A DNA stretch of 59,911 nucleotides from Candidatus Moranbacteria bacterium UBA2282 (lineage in GTDB: Bacteria; Patescibacteriota; Minisyncoccia; Moranbacterales; UBA2206), in NCBI GenBank assembly GCA_002345745.1, contig DDWQ01000021.1:1-59911 (forward strand), read 5' to 3'. Below the pieces are notes generated by a model, which ran no database searches, was not told the origin of the DNA, and saw nothing but the letters and a program-made list of their open reading frames with translations. Below, one piece after another: positions 32,902-42,262 of this stretch. A program made the position numbers and the translations under genes. The first letter of the stretch is position 1, and every line of letters begins with the position of its first letter.

Positions 32902-34017
32902 TTATACGATAAAACCGAGTTTTTGTTTCACGTCGATCATTTTTTGTTGAGCCAGTGGACGCACTTTTTCAGCACCTGTATGAAGAATTTGCAGGACCTC
33001 CTCGTCGCTGATAGCGTTGATTTTGGCTTGCAAAGGTTTGAGGAAGTTGACAATCACATCAGCTAAATCAGTTTTAAAATCACCATAACCGTGACCTACA
33101 TACATTTTTTCAATTTCTGCAGTAGTTTTGTCGGATAATAATGAATAAATGTTAATCAAATTTTTGAGCGCTGGTTTGTCATCACGATACACTATTTCAC
33201 TGCCAGAATCAGTCACCGCTTTTTTGATTTTCTTGCGGATGATTTCTTCGGAATCAGTGAGAGCAATGTAATTATATTCTGATGCGGCGGATTTGCTCAT
33301 TTTTTTCGTTGGGTCATCCAGTCCCATAATTCTCATACCTTCTTTTTTCACAAAATGTTTGGGGATAATAAATGTTTCACCAAATTTTTTGTTGAAGCGT
33401 TTTGCTAGGTCGCGTGCAAGTTCAATGTGTTGCAGTTGATCTTCGCCAACTGGTACAATCTCAGTATTGTAAAGTAAAATATCAGCTGCCATTAATACTG
33501 GATAATCAAATAAACCCACACCTACAGAGTTAAAATTTAGTTTGAAGTCGTGAATGATTTTTTTAGATTCTGCAAAAGCATCACTTCTTCCTCGGCTTCT
33601 TGCAAAATGTATGTCGTTATTTTTGCTTGCTAATTCTCTCTGTAAAAATGCATTTTCAATCTCACTTAAATCAATAAGAGTTTTGTCTTTAAATTGTGTC
33701 ATCTTTGTTAAGTCACTATTTTTTGTAATAGTGTTTAAAATCCAAGCTAGCTCAGAATGTTCTGATATATGTGATTGAACAAAAATGGAAGATTTTTTTG
33801 GATCGATGCCAGAAGCTAAATAAATTTTAGCAATTTCAATGGTTTTTCTTCGCAATTCCTTGGGATCTTGGGGGACGGTGATAGCGTGCAAATCTACCAC
33901 GCAAAAAACAGATTCAAACTCATCTTGAAGTTTGACCCAGTTTTGAATGGCTCCTAGATAGTTGCCAAGATGTAGATTGCCAGACGGCTGAATGCCGGAG
34001 AAAATTCGTTTTTTCAT
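32902..34017 (-). CDS. trpS: Tryptophanyl-tRNA synthetase with an extra insertion
   Basis: The class I synthetase signatures are present: HIGH variant GNLHLGNY and KKMSKS; the domain order FCVVDLHAITVPQDP, VLMAADILLY, VGEDQLQHIELARDLAKRFN is normal. The protein has 371 residues, while common TrpRS has about 330. The excess lies mostly at residues 113-163, between TQFKDK and VGLFDYPVLMAAD, where bacterial enzymes have a short loop. The insert contains ASKNNDIHFARSRGRSDAFA. It charges tRNA-Trp. It is monocistronic on the minus strand. Confidence 0.95.
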   Translation of the reverse strand: MKKRIFSGIQPSGNLHLGNYLGAIQNWVKLQDEFESVFCVVDLHAITVPQDPKELRRKTIEIAKIYLASGIDPKKSSIFVQSHISEHSELAWILNTITKNSDLTKMTQFKDKTLIDLSEIENAFLQRELASKNNDIHFARSRGRSDAFAESKKIIHDFKLNFNSVGVGLFDYPVLMAADILLYNTEIVPVGEDQLQHIELARDLAKRFNKKFGETFIIPKHFVKKEGMRIMGLDDPTKKMSKSAASEYNYIALTDSEEIIRKKIKKAVTDSGSEIVYRDDKPALKNLINIYSLLSDKTTAEIEKMYVGHGYGDFKTDLADVIVNFLKPLQAKINAISDEEVLQILHTGAEKVRPLAQQKMIDVKQKLGFIV

Positions 34018-34102
34018 ATACTACTAATTTATCTTATTTAGAGCGTTTTGGCAAATTGAATATGCTTCTCTTGTATGCACACTAGAAAGTCAGTATAATT
34101 TT

Positions 34103-34131
34103 TTTACAAAAATTAGTTTGTGTGGTATAAT
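34103..34131 (+). promoter_or_regulatory. Promoter of the LytR_C gene
   Basis: TTTACA (34103-34108), 17-nt spacer, TATAAT (34126-34131). Transcription would start near 34138, about 21 nt before ATG 34159. Confidence 0.8.
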
Positions 34132-34158
34132 TTTTACAAATAATAAAAAAATATAATT

Positions 34159-35079
34159 ATGGATAAAATAAAAATAAAGGCGATAGAAAAAAAATTTGCA
34201 CCAAAAAAAGTTGTAAAAAAAATAGCCCAAAAAACTGCGAAAAAAACAGTACTAGCTAGTGCAGTGAAGGAAAAAATAGCAAAGACAGTTAAAACAGATA
34301 AAGTTAGTGCAACTAGTAAAAAAGTTAGTTGGCAATTTGAAAGAAAATTTTTAGCAGCCATTGGTGGTTTTGTTATTGGTGTGATTATTTTTGTCGGAAT
34401 AGGTTATGAGTTTGAACATAACAAAAAAGAAAGTATGAATAAAAAAGATATTTCGACTGAGGCTAGTTTAGAAAAAAAACAGATTGATTTAATTAACACC
34501 GCTGTAGCAAGAAATTTTGGATTAGCGTATGACGAAGATCCAGTTTTTGCAACAGTAACTGATATTGAAAAAATGAGAGCCCAACAGTTTTTTGTAAAAA
34601 TTGAAAATGACGACAAAGTTTTAATTTATACTCAAAATAAAAAAATTATTCTTTTTCGTCCGTCAACCAATAAAATTCTTAATATTTCACAAGAACTTGG
34701 AATGAATGCTGGTGCAACTAATCAAAACACAACAGTGGCAAATCCAGATGATTTGGCAAATAGTGAGAAAGCTAATGATAGTGGAGAAAAAACAACTTCA
34801 GCAAAAATTGTTGTTGCTAACGGAGCGAGAATCGGTGGCTTAGCACAAAGAATTGGAGAGATGCTTATGAATACTTTTGGAGTAACTATTTCCGAAAAAA
34901 CTAATACAATCGAAAAATATAAAAACACTATTGTAGTCGACTTGTCTGGATCAAATTCTATGTTAGCACAAAAAATAGCGGGAGCTGTTGGTGGGGAAGT
35001 AGCATCGTTGCCAGAGGGAGAAAAAGCACCATCAGCTGATATTTTAGTGATTGGTGGCAGTAACTTTGGAATCAATTAG
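34159..35079 (+). CDS. Membrane protein with Lys/Ala-rich head and LytR_C domain
   Basis: The 306-residue protein has a very basic Lys/Ala-rich cytoplasmic head (1-60) that resembles histone-like tails, one membrane helix (about 65-83), a middle domain, and a C-terminal LytR_C domain (about 212-304; VVANGARIGGLAQRIGEML, VVDLSGSNSMLAQKIAG). LytR_C domains occur on cell-wall-related proteins, usually alone or behind LCP phosphotransferases; the catalytic LCP domain is absent here. The head could bind nucleic acid or anionic lipid; this is speculative. Confidence 0.75.
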   Translation: MDKIKIKAIEKKFAPKKVVKKIAQKTAKKTVLASAVKEKIAKTVKTDKVSATSKKVSWQFERKFLAAIGGFVIGVIIFVGIGYEFEHNKKESMNKKDISTEASLEKKQIDLINTAVARNFGLAYDEDPVFATVTDIEKMRAQQFFVKIENDDKVLIYTQNKKIILFRPSTNKILNISQELGMNAGATNQNTTVANPDDLANSEKANDSGEKTTSAKIVVANGARIGGLAQRIGEMLMNTFGVTISEKTNTIEKYKNTIVVDLSGSNSMLAQKIAGAVGGEVASLPEGEKAPSADILVIGGSNFGIN

Positions 35080-35103
35080 TCTACTTTATATTTTCTGAAA
35101 AAC

Positions 35104-35133
35104 AAAAAAAGCTACCTATGGGTAGCTTTTTTG
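35104..35133. terminator. Bidirectional terminator between the LytR_C gene and RNase J
   Basis: GCTACC (35111-35116) pairs with GGTAGC (35121-35126), extended by six A/T pairs on each side. It serves both converging genes. Confidence 0.88.
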
Positions 35134-35146
35134 TCGTTATTTTCTT

Positions 35147-37168
35147 CTAGACCTCTATTACAACTGGCAATATCATTGGTCTACGCTGAGTTTTGGAATA
35201 AAGAAATGAGCCAACTGTTTCTCGGATATTATTTTTTACATAATCCCAATTGACTGCTGTATCAAGAGATGTTTTCTTGGCAACAATTTCCTCAACTTTT
35301 TTCTTGGTTGCATTAACCAGATCAAAATTTTCCTTAACAAAGATAAATCCTCTGGAAGTGACTTGTGGTTTTCCGACAATCTTTTTCGTCTTGCTGTCGA
35401 TAATAACAGTGATAACAAACATACCATCTTCTGCTAGGACTTGGCGGTCTCGCAGAACAACTTGTCCAATGTCTCCAACACCGAGTCCGTCAACCATAAC
35501 ATAGCTGGTGTCGACTTTTGCTGGCAACATTATAGCTTTGTTATTTTCAATTTCAAGCACGTTGCCATTGTCTAGGACAAACACGTGATCTTTTTCGAAA
35601 CCACTTCTGATAGCCAATTTTTCAGCTTCTTTCAACATATAGTGGTTTCCATAAACCGGCAAAAAGAAATCTGGCTTCACTTGACGAAGCATTTCTTGAA
35701 TATCTTGTGCGCTACAATGACCACTGATATGTACATCTAGAATATCGCTGTGGATTACATTATCACATTTGCGATAGAGATTGTCTTTGAGTCTTTGCAC
35801 GGTGCGTTCATTACCAGGAACAATGGATGATGAAAAGATAATGGTGTCCTTCTTCTCGATTTGGATGTGGCGATGTTCACCGTTAACAATTCGAGAAAGA
35901 ACAGCGTTGCCTTCGCCTTGTGCTCCAGTACAAATAACCACAATTTTGTTGGAAGGATATTTATGTATATCTGCGACAGGGATCAAAGTATCCTTATGCA
36001 TTTTAATATAACCCAATTCTTTGGCAATCTCAACATTCATTTTCATACTATAACCGTCTAAAGAAACCTTTTTACCGATTTGTTCAGCGTATTCTAAGAT
36101 GTGACCAATTCTGTTGATTTGTGAGGAAAACATTCCAATAATAATTTTACCAGATGCCTCACTGATTAGTTTTTCTAAGTTAGCATACATTTCTGCCTCA
36201 GTTGTACGGCTAGGATTAGTATTGATTGCACCTAGACTCTCTAACATCAAAATTCGGGGACTAGGAAGTTTGGCTAGTTCTGTATAAGTCACAAGTGATT
36301 TTCCAGCCTCATCTTTTTCCATAGTCCAATCTCCTGGGTGAACAATTGTGCCATGCGGAGTTTTAATAATGACGCCCACTGCATCCATAATAGAATGTTC
36401 TATTTCAAAAAATTCTATTTCAAGTTTGCCTAGACGCACTTTGTCAGCAACCGATTTGACGCGAATGGTTTTGAGATTTTCGGCAGAACCTTTTTCAAAG
36501 TCCTCCATTTTCTTTTTGACGAGAGCGATTGTCATATCACGACCAACAACGGCAGGATAGCCCAATTGCTTAAGTAAAATTGGAGCTGCACCAATATGAT
36601 CAAGGTGTCCATGACTCAAAACAACCCCGCGAATTTGTTTTTCTTTGCCTTTTAAATAATCAGTGTTAGGAATTATATAATCAATTCCGGGCATATCTTC
36701 TTCCGGAAACATCATTCCCATATCTAAAATAACAATGTCGCCATCATATTCAAAAATAGTCATATTTCTACCAACCTCTTCATTTCCTCCGAGGGGAATA
36801 ATGCGTAAGTTATTTTTTGGTAGTAGTGTCGTTGCAGTTTTTGGTGTAACTCGTTTTGCTCCAGCGTACGAATTAGTAGATCGTGTTTTTGTAGCAGGTC
36901 TTCGAGTTGGATCTTGCGTAGATGTTTTTTTCGGCATCGCATGATAGGCATATGGTGTCACAACTTTGTTATGAAACGAAGTTTGTTTTTTGGGCATCGC
37001 ATTCTGGCTTGCCGGCGATTGCGTAGCACGAGGTGTGCTTACAGGTGCAGATTTAACCGAAAGATGTTGAACTGCTGGTTTAACCGGCAGTTGTTTTGCT
37101 GGGATTCGAGTGAATCTTGGCGGAGTGTTAGTTTGCTTGCCACGAGACAAGTCCATGTTTTTTAACAT
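35147..37168 (-). CDS. rnj: Ribonuclease J with long disordered N-terminus
   Basis: The 673-residue protein has a metallo-beta-lactamase/beta-CASP core starting near residue 120: LRIIPLGGNEEVGRNM, metal motif HGHLDH (His186, His188, Asp190, His191), SGHCSAQDIQEMLRQVKPDFFLPVYG, and a C-terminal domain. RNase J has endo- and 5'-3' exonuclease activity and matures or degrades RNA. The first 119 residues are Pro/Lys/Thr/Ala-rich and absent from standard family members; they may tether the enzyme to RNA or partners. Starts at M1 (37168) and M5 (37156) are both possible. Confidence 0.93.
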   Translation of the reverse strand: MLKNMDLSRGKQTNTPPRFTRIPAKQLPVKPAVQHLSVKSAPVSTPRATQSPASQNAMPKKQTSFHNKVVTPYAYHAMPKKTSTQDPTRRPATKTRSTNSYAGAKRVTPKTATTLLPKNNLRIIPLGGNEEVGRNMTIFEYDGDIVILDMGMMFPEEDMPGIDYIIPNTDYLKGKEKQIRGVVLSHGHLDHIGAAPILLKQLGYPAVVGRDMTIALVKKKMEDFEKGSAENLKTIRVKSVADKVRLGKLEIEFFEIEHSIMDAVGVIIKTPHGTIVHPGDWTMEKDEAGKSLVTYTELAKLPSPRILMLESLGAINTNPSRTTEAEMYANLEKLISEASGKIIIGMFSSQINRIGHILEYAEQIGKKVSLDGYSMKMNVEIAKELGYIKMHKDTLIPVADIHKYPSNKIVVICTGAQGEGNAVLSRIVNGEHRHIQIEKKDTIIFSSSIVPGNERTVQRLKDNLYRKCDNVIHSDILDVHISGHCSAQDIQEMLRQVKPDFFLPVYGNHYMLKEAEKLAIRSGFEKDHVFVLDNGNVLEIENNKAIMLPAKVDTSYVMVDGLGVGDIGQVVLRDRQVLAEDGMFVITVIIDSKTKKIVGKPQVTSRGFIFVKENFDLVNATKKKVEEIVAKKTSLDTAVNWDYVKNNIRETVGSFLYSKTQRRPMILPVVIEV

Positions 37169-37472
37169 AGTTTTTTTTGATCTGCCTGTAACATTATTAT
37201 TACAAAAAAAAGCAGATTCAGTTTTAAAGCTTTAGATTTTAATATAAAAAAGAGTATAATATCCAGATAAATAAAAAAAACGTTATTTCATATAATGAAA
37301 GACAATGACACTAAATTGGTATTGCTAGTTTCAAGAAGTCTTGCAGGATTAAACTCTAAGAAGTATTATTATATATTAATAATATACCAATTAGTCTATA
37401 AAGTCAACCATAATTTGAGATTTGGTAAATAAGTGCTTGTTCTAGGTAAAATAAAAGGATATTTCGAAGGGT
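37169..37472. other. Gene-poor gap between RNase J and manC
   Basis: No confident gene lies here. A plus-strand TATAAT (37255-37260) with a poor -35 precedes a possible 45-codon frame from ATG 37295 to TAA ending at 37432, without a ribosome site or recognisable family. The rest is very AT-rich. It probably holds the RNase J promoter on the minus strand. Confidence 0.35.
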
Positions 37473-38858
37473 CTATTTTTCTAATCGATTATAAACATCA
37501 TCATAGCGAATGATGTCATCTTCTTCAAAATAATCTCCTGTTTGTACCTCAATAATTTCCAAATTGGTTTTCCCAGGATTAGACAAGCGATGCTTGTGGG
37601 TGGCTGGGATATAGGTGCTTTCGTTTTCGTGTAGCTCTATATCTAGCTCACCATTAATTACACGTGCGAGGCCCTTCACCACAACCCAATGTTCACTACG
37701 CCTTTTGTGGGATTGCAGGGAGAGTGTGGCGCCAGGATAAACAATCAGCTTTTTTACTTTGTGATTTTCATCATCCACTAGCACGCGATATTTTCCCCAC
37801 GGGCGATAGCCCATAATGTTATGGTCAACTTCTTTGTAATTATTAGTCTTTAGATACTCCACAATCTTTTTTACATTTTCACTTTTTCCTTTTTTCTGCA
37901 CTAAAATACAATCATCGTTTTCAATAATAATAAGGTCTTCTACATCCGAAGTGGCAATCAGTTTGTTGGTAGCAGAATGAGCAAAAACATTTTTGGAATC
38001 AATGAAAACATGATTTTTTTGGTTGAGGTTTTTTTCTTGCATAATTTCTGCCATAGAATCAAAGGAGCCAATATCACTCCAGCCAAAGTCACCCTCAAAA
38101 ACAATTACTTTGTCAGATTTTTCTGAGATTGCATAGTCGATGGAAACGGCTGGCAGGTTTTTGAAATTCTGGTCTAGTTGCTCAAAGCTTTTTGCATACT
38201 CAGTGTATATTTCTGGTGCATATTTTTGCAGTTCTTCCGCAAAAGTCCGCTCATTAAAAATATACATTCCACTGTTCCAGACGTATTGGCCAGTGGCGAT
38301 ATATTCTTCAGCTGTTTTTTTGTTAGGTTTTTCTTTAAATTGCAAAACTTGGAAACGACCATTATTCATCTTGCCTTTCTTGATGTAACCGTATCCAGTT
38401 TCTGGTGCAGTGGGGGTGATGCCGATAGTGCCGATATTATCAGCGACTTTATGCATCGCTGTTTGTATTAATTTTACAAAAACATCAATTTTGTTAATAT
38501 TATGATCTGCTGGCAAAAAAATTACTGGCTCATTTTTGAGCACACCTTCCTTCTCTGTGAGATATTTCATAGTCAAGGCAATGGCAGGAGCGGTGTTTAA
38601 GGCCATAGGTTCAGTGATAATTTGTTCTTGACGCACTTCTGGAAAGATTTCTTCGATTTGATCAAAAACATTGAAATAATTTTTTTTATTAGTGACAAAA
38701 TAGATTTGCGAATCTGGCATAATCTTCTGCATACGCAAAAAGGTTTCTTGCAACAGAGATTTATCAGAATATAAGCTAAGAAATTGTTTAGGAAAGCTTT
38801 TGCGGGATAGGGGCCAAAGGCGCGTGCCTGATCCACCGCAGAGAATGACGCTGTACAT
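37473..38858 (-). CDS. manC: Mannose-1-phosphate guanylyltransferase / mannose-6-phosphate isomerase
   Basis: From ATG 38858 the protein has 461 residues. The nucleotidyltransferase domain opens with MYSVILCGGSGTRLWPLSR and KQFLSL, and holds FVEKP-like FKEKPNKKTAEEY. The C-terminal cupin (about 345-461) reads RPWGKYRVLVDD, GATLSLQSHKRRSEHWVVVKG and VQTGDYFEEDDIIRYDD, typical of type II enzymes. It makes GDP-mannose from mannose-1-P and GTP, and the cupin may isomerise fructose-6-P. It fits with the phosphomannomutase at 31149. An upstream ATG at 38876 adds six non-conserved residues. Confidence 0.95.
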   Translation of the reverse strand: MYSVILCGGSGTRLWPLSRKSFPKQFLSLYSDKSLLQETFLRMQKIMPDSQIYFVTNKKNYFNVFDQIEEIFPEVRQEQIITEPMALNTAPAIALTMKYLTEKEGVLKNEPVIFLPADHNINKIDVFVKLIQTAMHKVADNIGTIGITPTAPETGYGYIKKGKMNNGRFQVLQFKEKPNKKTAEEYIATGQYVWNSGMYIFNERTFAEELQKYAPEIYTEYAKSFEQLDQNFKNLPAVSIDYAISEKSDKVIVFEGDFGWSDIGSFDSMAEIMQEKNLNQKNHVFIDSKNVFAHSATNKLIATSDVEDLIIIENDDCILVQKKGKSENVKKIVEYLKTNNYKEVDHNIMGYRPWGKYRVLVDDENHKVKKLIVYPGATLSLQSHKRRSEHWVVVKGLARVINGELDIELHENESTYIPATHKHRLSNPGKTNLEIIEVQTGDYFEEDDIIRYDDVYNRLEK

Positions 38859-38879
38859 ATATTGGATATAATACAAATC

Positions 38880-38953
38880 TACGAATGAATGCTAATCTAC
38901 GAATATGCAAATTCGCGTATTTGTAGATTTGCATAGAATTCGCGTCATTCGTA
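38880..38953. repeat. Nested palindrome built from CTACGAAT units
   Basis: Outer arms TACGAATGA (38880-38888) and TCATTCGTA (38945-38953) enclose AATCTAC (38894-38900) with GTAGATT (38923-38929). It fills most of the gap between the cupin isomerase gene and manC. Confidence 0.65.
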
Positions 38954-38960
38954 TTGTAAA

Positions 38961-39569
38961 TTAAATAATTACTTCTAGTCCTCCCAAATCTTCTTTAAGA
39001 ATATTTTTGTAACGAGGATTTCTTTTAAGTGCAGCTTTTCCATTATGTTCCACGACATAGTAGGCAAAGCCTTGCATTTCTTTTACTAGCGAATAATCCG
39101 CGTGTCCAGGGAAACTGGCAGGATCACGATCTTCAAAATCTACGGGACTGTCATCAATAGTAACAAAATAAGTTGAACCCGTGTTGGCGAGTAGATGTCC
39201 AAACTTAGCTGGCATAAATATTTTGTCTCCAGTCGTAACGGGAATCGCTTTGAATTCAGCGACAACATCGGTAGTCATTTCTCCATCAGAATTTTCAGCT
39301 AATTTCTGCAACAATGCGACTCCTTCACCATAAGCAATCGTGTAATTTTCGCTCAAGTCACCAATATGGTAATGTCCGTATGTTTTAATATATTCCCCTG
39401 AGATTGTTCCGGGTTCCCAAACGGTGGTATTTTTTTGGTCAACTCCGCCACGAATCATATAATAGTGGATAGCAGGTCCAACGCCATTGGGATCCATTAG
39501 AACCTCAGTCATTTTTTCATGAGTTCGTGAAGCATAGTGCTTGGGAACGTTTTTGAAGTCGATTTCCAT
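38961..39569 (-). CDS. pgiA: Cupin-type glucose-6-phosphate isomerase
   Basis: The 202-residue protein matches the archaeal-type cupin phosphoglucose isomerase: GEYIKTYGHYHIG with metal ligands His66 and His68, Glu74, and His125 in KFGHLLANTG. It would interconvert glucose-6-P and fructose-6-P, replacing the usual PGI and feeding ManC/ManB. This form is uncommon in bacteria and suggests an old transfer. It is followed on the minus strand by manC, separated by a nested palindrome. Assignment is by motif pattern; another cupin epimerase is less likely. Confidence 0.75.
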   Translation of the reverse strand: MEIDFKNVPKHYASRTHEKMTEVLMDPNGVGPAIHYYMIRGGVDQKNTTVWEPGTISGEYIKTYGHYHIGDLSENYTIAYGEGVALLQKLAENSDGEMTTDVVAEFKAIPVTTGDKIFMPAKFGHLLANTGSTYFVTIDDSPVDFEDRDPASFPGHADYSLVKEMQGFAYYVVEHNGKAALKRNPRYKNILKEDLGGLEVII

Positions 39570-39586
39570 AATTTTTTATTTTTAAA

Positions 39587-41200
39587 TTATTTATTCCAAA
39601 TTCTTTTGGTTTTAATATACCATTTGTCGATGTTGGCAAAGCGTTCAGAAGGGAAAACAAGATTTACAATATCAATACCTTGAATTTTTTTGTTGACAGG
39701 ATAGACATAGTCGGGACTGTAGAGAAAGATGGCTGGAATTTCCGTTGTCAATTTCTTTTGAAAATCACGGTATATTGAAGCCCTCTTATCTGTGTCAAAT
39801 TCTATCCTGCCGTCGTCAATCAATTTGTCAGTGTCAGAATCTCCAAAAAGAGAAAGGTTGAGTCCGGGATCTCTTTTTTGTGTAGAATGCCAAAAGGAAA
39901 ATGGGTCAGGATCAGAACCCATAACTTGTCCAAAAAGAAGGGCATCATATTCGCGCGGACGGATATAATTTTGTTGAATATCAGAAACAGAGAGATTATT
40001 TATTTCAACTTTGACGCCAACTTTTCCCCATTGGGATTTGATTAGTTCAGCTGTCTGAAAAAGCTCGGGCCAATCAGTAGTTACTAAATTTATTTGTAGC
40101 TGTGTGCCATCTTTGCTTCTCCAGCCATCATTATCACGCTTCCAATTTTTTCCATCAAGAATCTCGTTAGCTTTGTCTAAATTAAAATCTATTTTATTTG
40201 CATTTTCATCATAACCAATCATACCAGGAAGAAATGGCGAATAGACTGGTTTACCATTTCCATCAAGGACTGAATCAATAATTTCTTGACGATTAGTGGC
40301 ATAGGCTAGTGCTTCACGAACTTCATCCGAAGCCAGAGGAACACTTTTTGTTTGGTTGAAAAAAACTGCAAAATAGCGGGGAATATTAAATTTATGCATT
40401 AGCGTGCTTTGTGGCAGTTTTATGGTAGCTAAATTTTTAGGAGAAACATTGCTAATTCCCATAATTTCTTTTTGATTATAGGCTGTGATGACAGTGTCAT
40501 CAGGGTAGTAGTTGAAAGTTATTTTAGAGATATAGGGCTTGCCTCCGAAATAATTAGGGTTAGCCACTAACTTGTAGGAAAGGATATTGCCAGAAGAATC
40601 TTTTATGAAAGATGGATTATATTTATATGGTCCACTACCAATTGGCTCTAGATTGAAGTTTGTCAGAGCAAATTTTTCAGGATTAATTGATTCCCAAATG
40701 TGCTTAGGCAAAATTCCGAATGTAAGGTTACTTAAAAAACCAACGTAAGGTGTTTGAATTTTAAAATTCAAAGTATAATCATCGGTGCTGCTAGATTCAA
40801 TGCCTTGCCAATTGGAACGCAACGGACTTTTGTAGGCTGGATCAGCAATGAGATTGATAGTGAAAAGCACGTCAGTAGCTGTCAATGGTTGTCCATCATG
40901 CCAAGCGACATTATTTTTAAGATGAATTGTATATTGTGTTTTATCTTCAGATACGTCATAGCTGTCAACCAAATCATTTGCAAGCTTGCCTTGATTGTCG
41001 TACTTAAAAAGACTACTGAAGATAATTTGCACAAGATCATCATCGGCATTATTGGAAGTTGAAAGTACTGGATTAATGTGTTGTGGTTGTCCGACAACAC
41101 CTTCGATATATTCACCGCCATAATTAGCGATAGAGGTTGTTTTTGAATAATAGGTTATTCCGCCCCAACTAAGGAGAGATGCGACTAGAATAAAAATCAA
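39587..41200 (-). CDS. Peptide/nickel-type ABC substrate-binding protein (family 5)
   Basis: The 537-residue frame has the SBP_bac_5 layout: GGEYIEGVVGQPQHINPVL, W-H-DGQPLTATDVLFT near residue 100, and SGPYKY. It captures oligopeptides outside the membrane. The TTG at 41200 starts inside the membrane segment. The open frame continues upstream to about 41305 and encodes a plausible basic head (WLSLSQLPKIVRVLNIKEQ) before the helix. No ATG, GTG or TTG lies there; CTG 41284 or ATT 41296 are the only candidates. No permease or ATPase genes are adjacent. Confidence 0.85.
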   Translation of the reverse strand: MIFILVASLLSWGGITYYSKTTSIANYGGEYIEGVVGQPQHINPVLSTSNNADDDLVQIIFSSLFKYDNQGKLANDLVDSYDVSEDKTQYTIHLKNNVAWHDGQPLTATDVLFTINLIADPAYKSPLRSNWQGIESSSTDDYTLNFKIQTPYVGFLSNLTFGILPKHIWESINPEKFALTNFNLEPIGSGPYKYNPSFIKDSSGNILSYKLVANPNYFGGKPYISKITFNYYPDDTVITAYNQKEIMGISNVSPKNLATIKLPQSTLMHKFNIPRYFAVFFNQTKSVPLASDEVREALAYATNRQEIIDSVLDGNGKPVYSPFLPGMIGYDENANKIDFNLDKANEILDGKNWKRDNDGWRSKDGTQLQINLVTTDWPELFQTAELIKSQWGKVGVKVEINNLSVSDIQQNYIRPREYDALLFGQVMGSDPDPFSFWHSTQKRDPGLNLSLFGDSDTDKLIDDGRIEFDTDKRASIYRDFQKKLTTEIPAIFLYSPDYVYPVNKKIQGIDIVNLVFPSERFANIDKWYIKTKRIWNK

Positions 41201-41312
41201 GGAAAAAAAAGAAATTTGTTCCTTAATGTTAAGTACTCGAACTATTTTTGGCAGTTGGCTTAGAGATAGCCACTTATTTTTCAGATTGTTACTAATATAT
41301 TTATCTTACTGA

Positions 41313-41546
41313 TTATGAAAGTTTATTCACGAGTACTAAATTGGCAATTGCTAGAACTACAAAAACTATAGCTAGTATTGAGGAAAACACAACTAAGAAT
41401 TTTTCGAAACCTCGCTTGCTGTAATAACCCCCGAAGTCGCCTCCAAAAGTTGAAGATAGTCCTGCGCCGCGATTTTGCATTAAAATTGAGATAACAAGCA
41501 GGATAGCGACAATAATTTCAGCAATGTTAATAATTTGTAGCATCAT
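41313..41546 (-). CDS. secG: Preprotein translocase subunit SecG
   Basis: The 77-residue protein has two membrane helices and the conserved ISILMQNRGAGLSSTFGG loop between them. SecG helps SecYEG move proteins across the membrane. It lies directly upstream of the peptide-binding protein gene on the same strand, with about 16 nt to that gene's probable extended start. Confidence 0.9.
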   Translation of the reverse strand: MMLQIINIAEIIVAILLVISILMQNRGAGLSSTFGGDFGGYYSKRGFEKFLVVFSSILAIVFVVLAIANLVLVNKLS

Positions 41547-41630
41547 TGATATCGGAGGTCCAGTGGTAATTCTTAATTACAATGTGAATCCCCGTGTAAT
41601 TTAATAATTATCTTTTTGAAAAAATTCTAT

Positions 41631-41993
41631 TTAAAATTTATTTGTATCTCCCGTGTTTTTACTTAGATGCGAGACTAGATGGTTGACAACGCTAATTATA
41701 ATTACACCCCAAAAAGCTGGCCAGAAGCCATTGATTGTTAATTGGGTTAGAAATTTATCAGCCAATAATAATAGCCCAACATTTATAATAATGTTAAATA
41801 AACCAAGCGTTAGAAACACAACTGGCAAAGATATTAGTTCGATAATTGGTTTAACAAAAGCATTTATAAAACCAATTACAATACCGGCAATTAGCAAGTC
41901 AAAAGGTGAGCCGGAAAAAATAAATCCTGGGATATAGCGAGTAGCTATGAGGATAGCTATTGCGTTAGCTATGATTCTGATTAGAAGTTTCAT
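41631..41993 (-). CDS. Phage-holin-family-IV-like membrane protein (YvlD type)
   Basis: From ATG 41993 the protein has 120 residues and four membrane helices, with ATRYIPGF and the conserved FINAFVKPIIELISLPVVFLTLGLF-type core between helices two and three, in shortened form here. This is the PF04020-like family, common in bacteria and not evidence of a phage. Function is unknown; membrane stress roles are proposed. An earlier ATG at 42023 would add ten residues. Confidence 0.8.
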   Translation of the reverse strand: MKLLIRIIANAIAILIATRYIPGFIFSGSPFDLLIAGIVIGFINAFVKPIIELISLPVVFLTLGLFNIIINVGLLLLADKFLTQLTINGFWPAFWGVIIISVVNHLVSHLSKNTGDTNKF

Positions 41994-42112
41994 ATATTTA
42001 GATATTAATGATGGCATAGTCACAGGGGCAAAACTTATAATATCGTAGCATATCCAAAATATCTGGTCAATCTGATTTTTGTTAAATAAATGTATATATT
42101 AATTTGCAAAAG

Positions 42113-42235
42113 TTAGGATTTTTTTACAATAATATCTTTCAACTTAAAAACACTTTTCCCCGAAACTTTCATTTTCGGCTTTTTCTTAGTTTCACGCACC
42201 TCAGCTTTAGTTTTCTTGGATTGTTTATTGGGCAT
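42113..42235 (-). CDS. 40-aa very basic protein
   Basis: A short minus-strand gene runs from ATG 42235 to TAA 42115-42113. It begins MPNKQSKKTKAEVRETKKKP and ends LKDIIVKKS; about 40% of residues are Lys or Arg. An extended -10 (TGC then TATAAT, 42268-42263) lies about 30 nt upstream. A hydrophobic frame on the plus strand of the same region has no such support. It may be an RNA-binding or ribosome-associated peptide; no family is recognised. Confidence 0.45.
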   Translation of the reverse strand: MPNKQSKKTKAEVRETKKKPKMKVSGKSVFKLKDIIVKKS

Positions 42236-42262
42236 TTGTTTGCTTGTAGCTATTATGGTTTA

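Noticed and set aside
41631..41993. Holin-like gene as a phage lysis gene
   Set aside because: This YvlD-type family is chromosomal in many bacteria and no endolysin or phage gene is adjacent.
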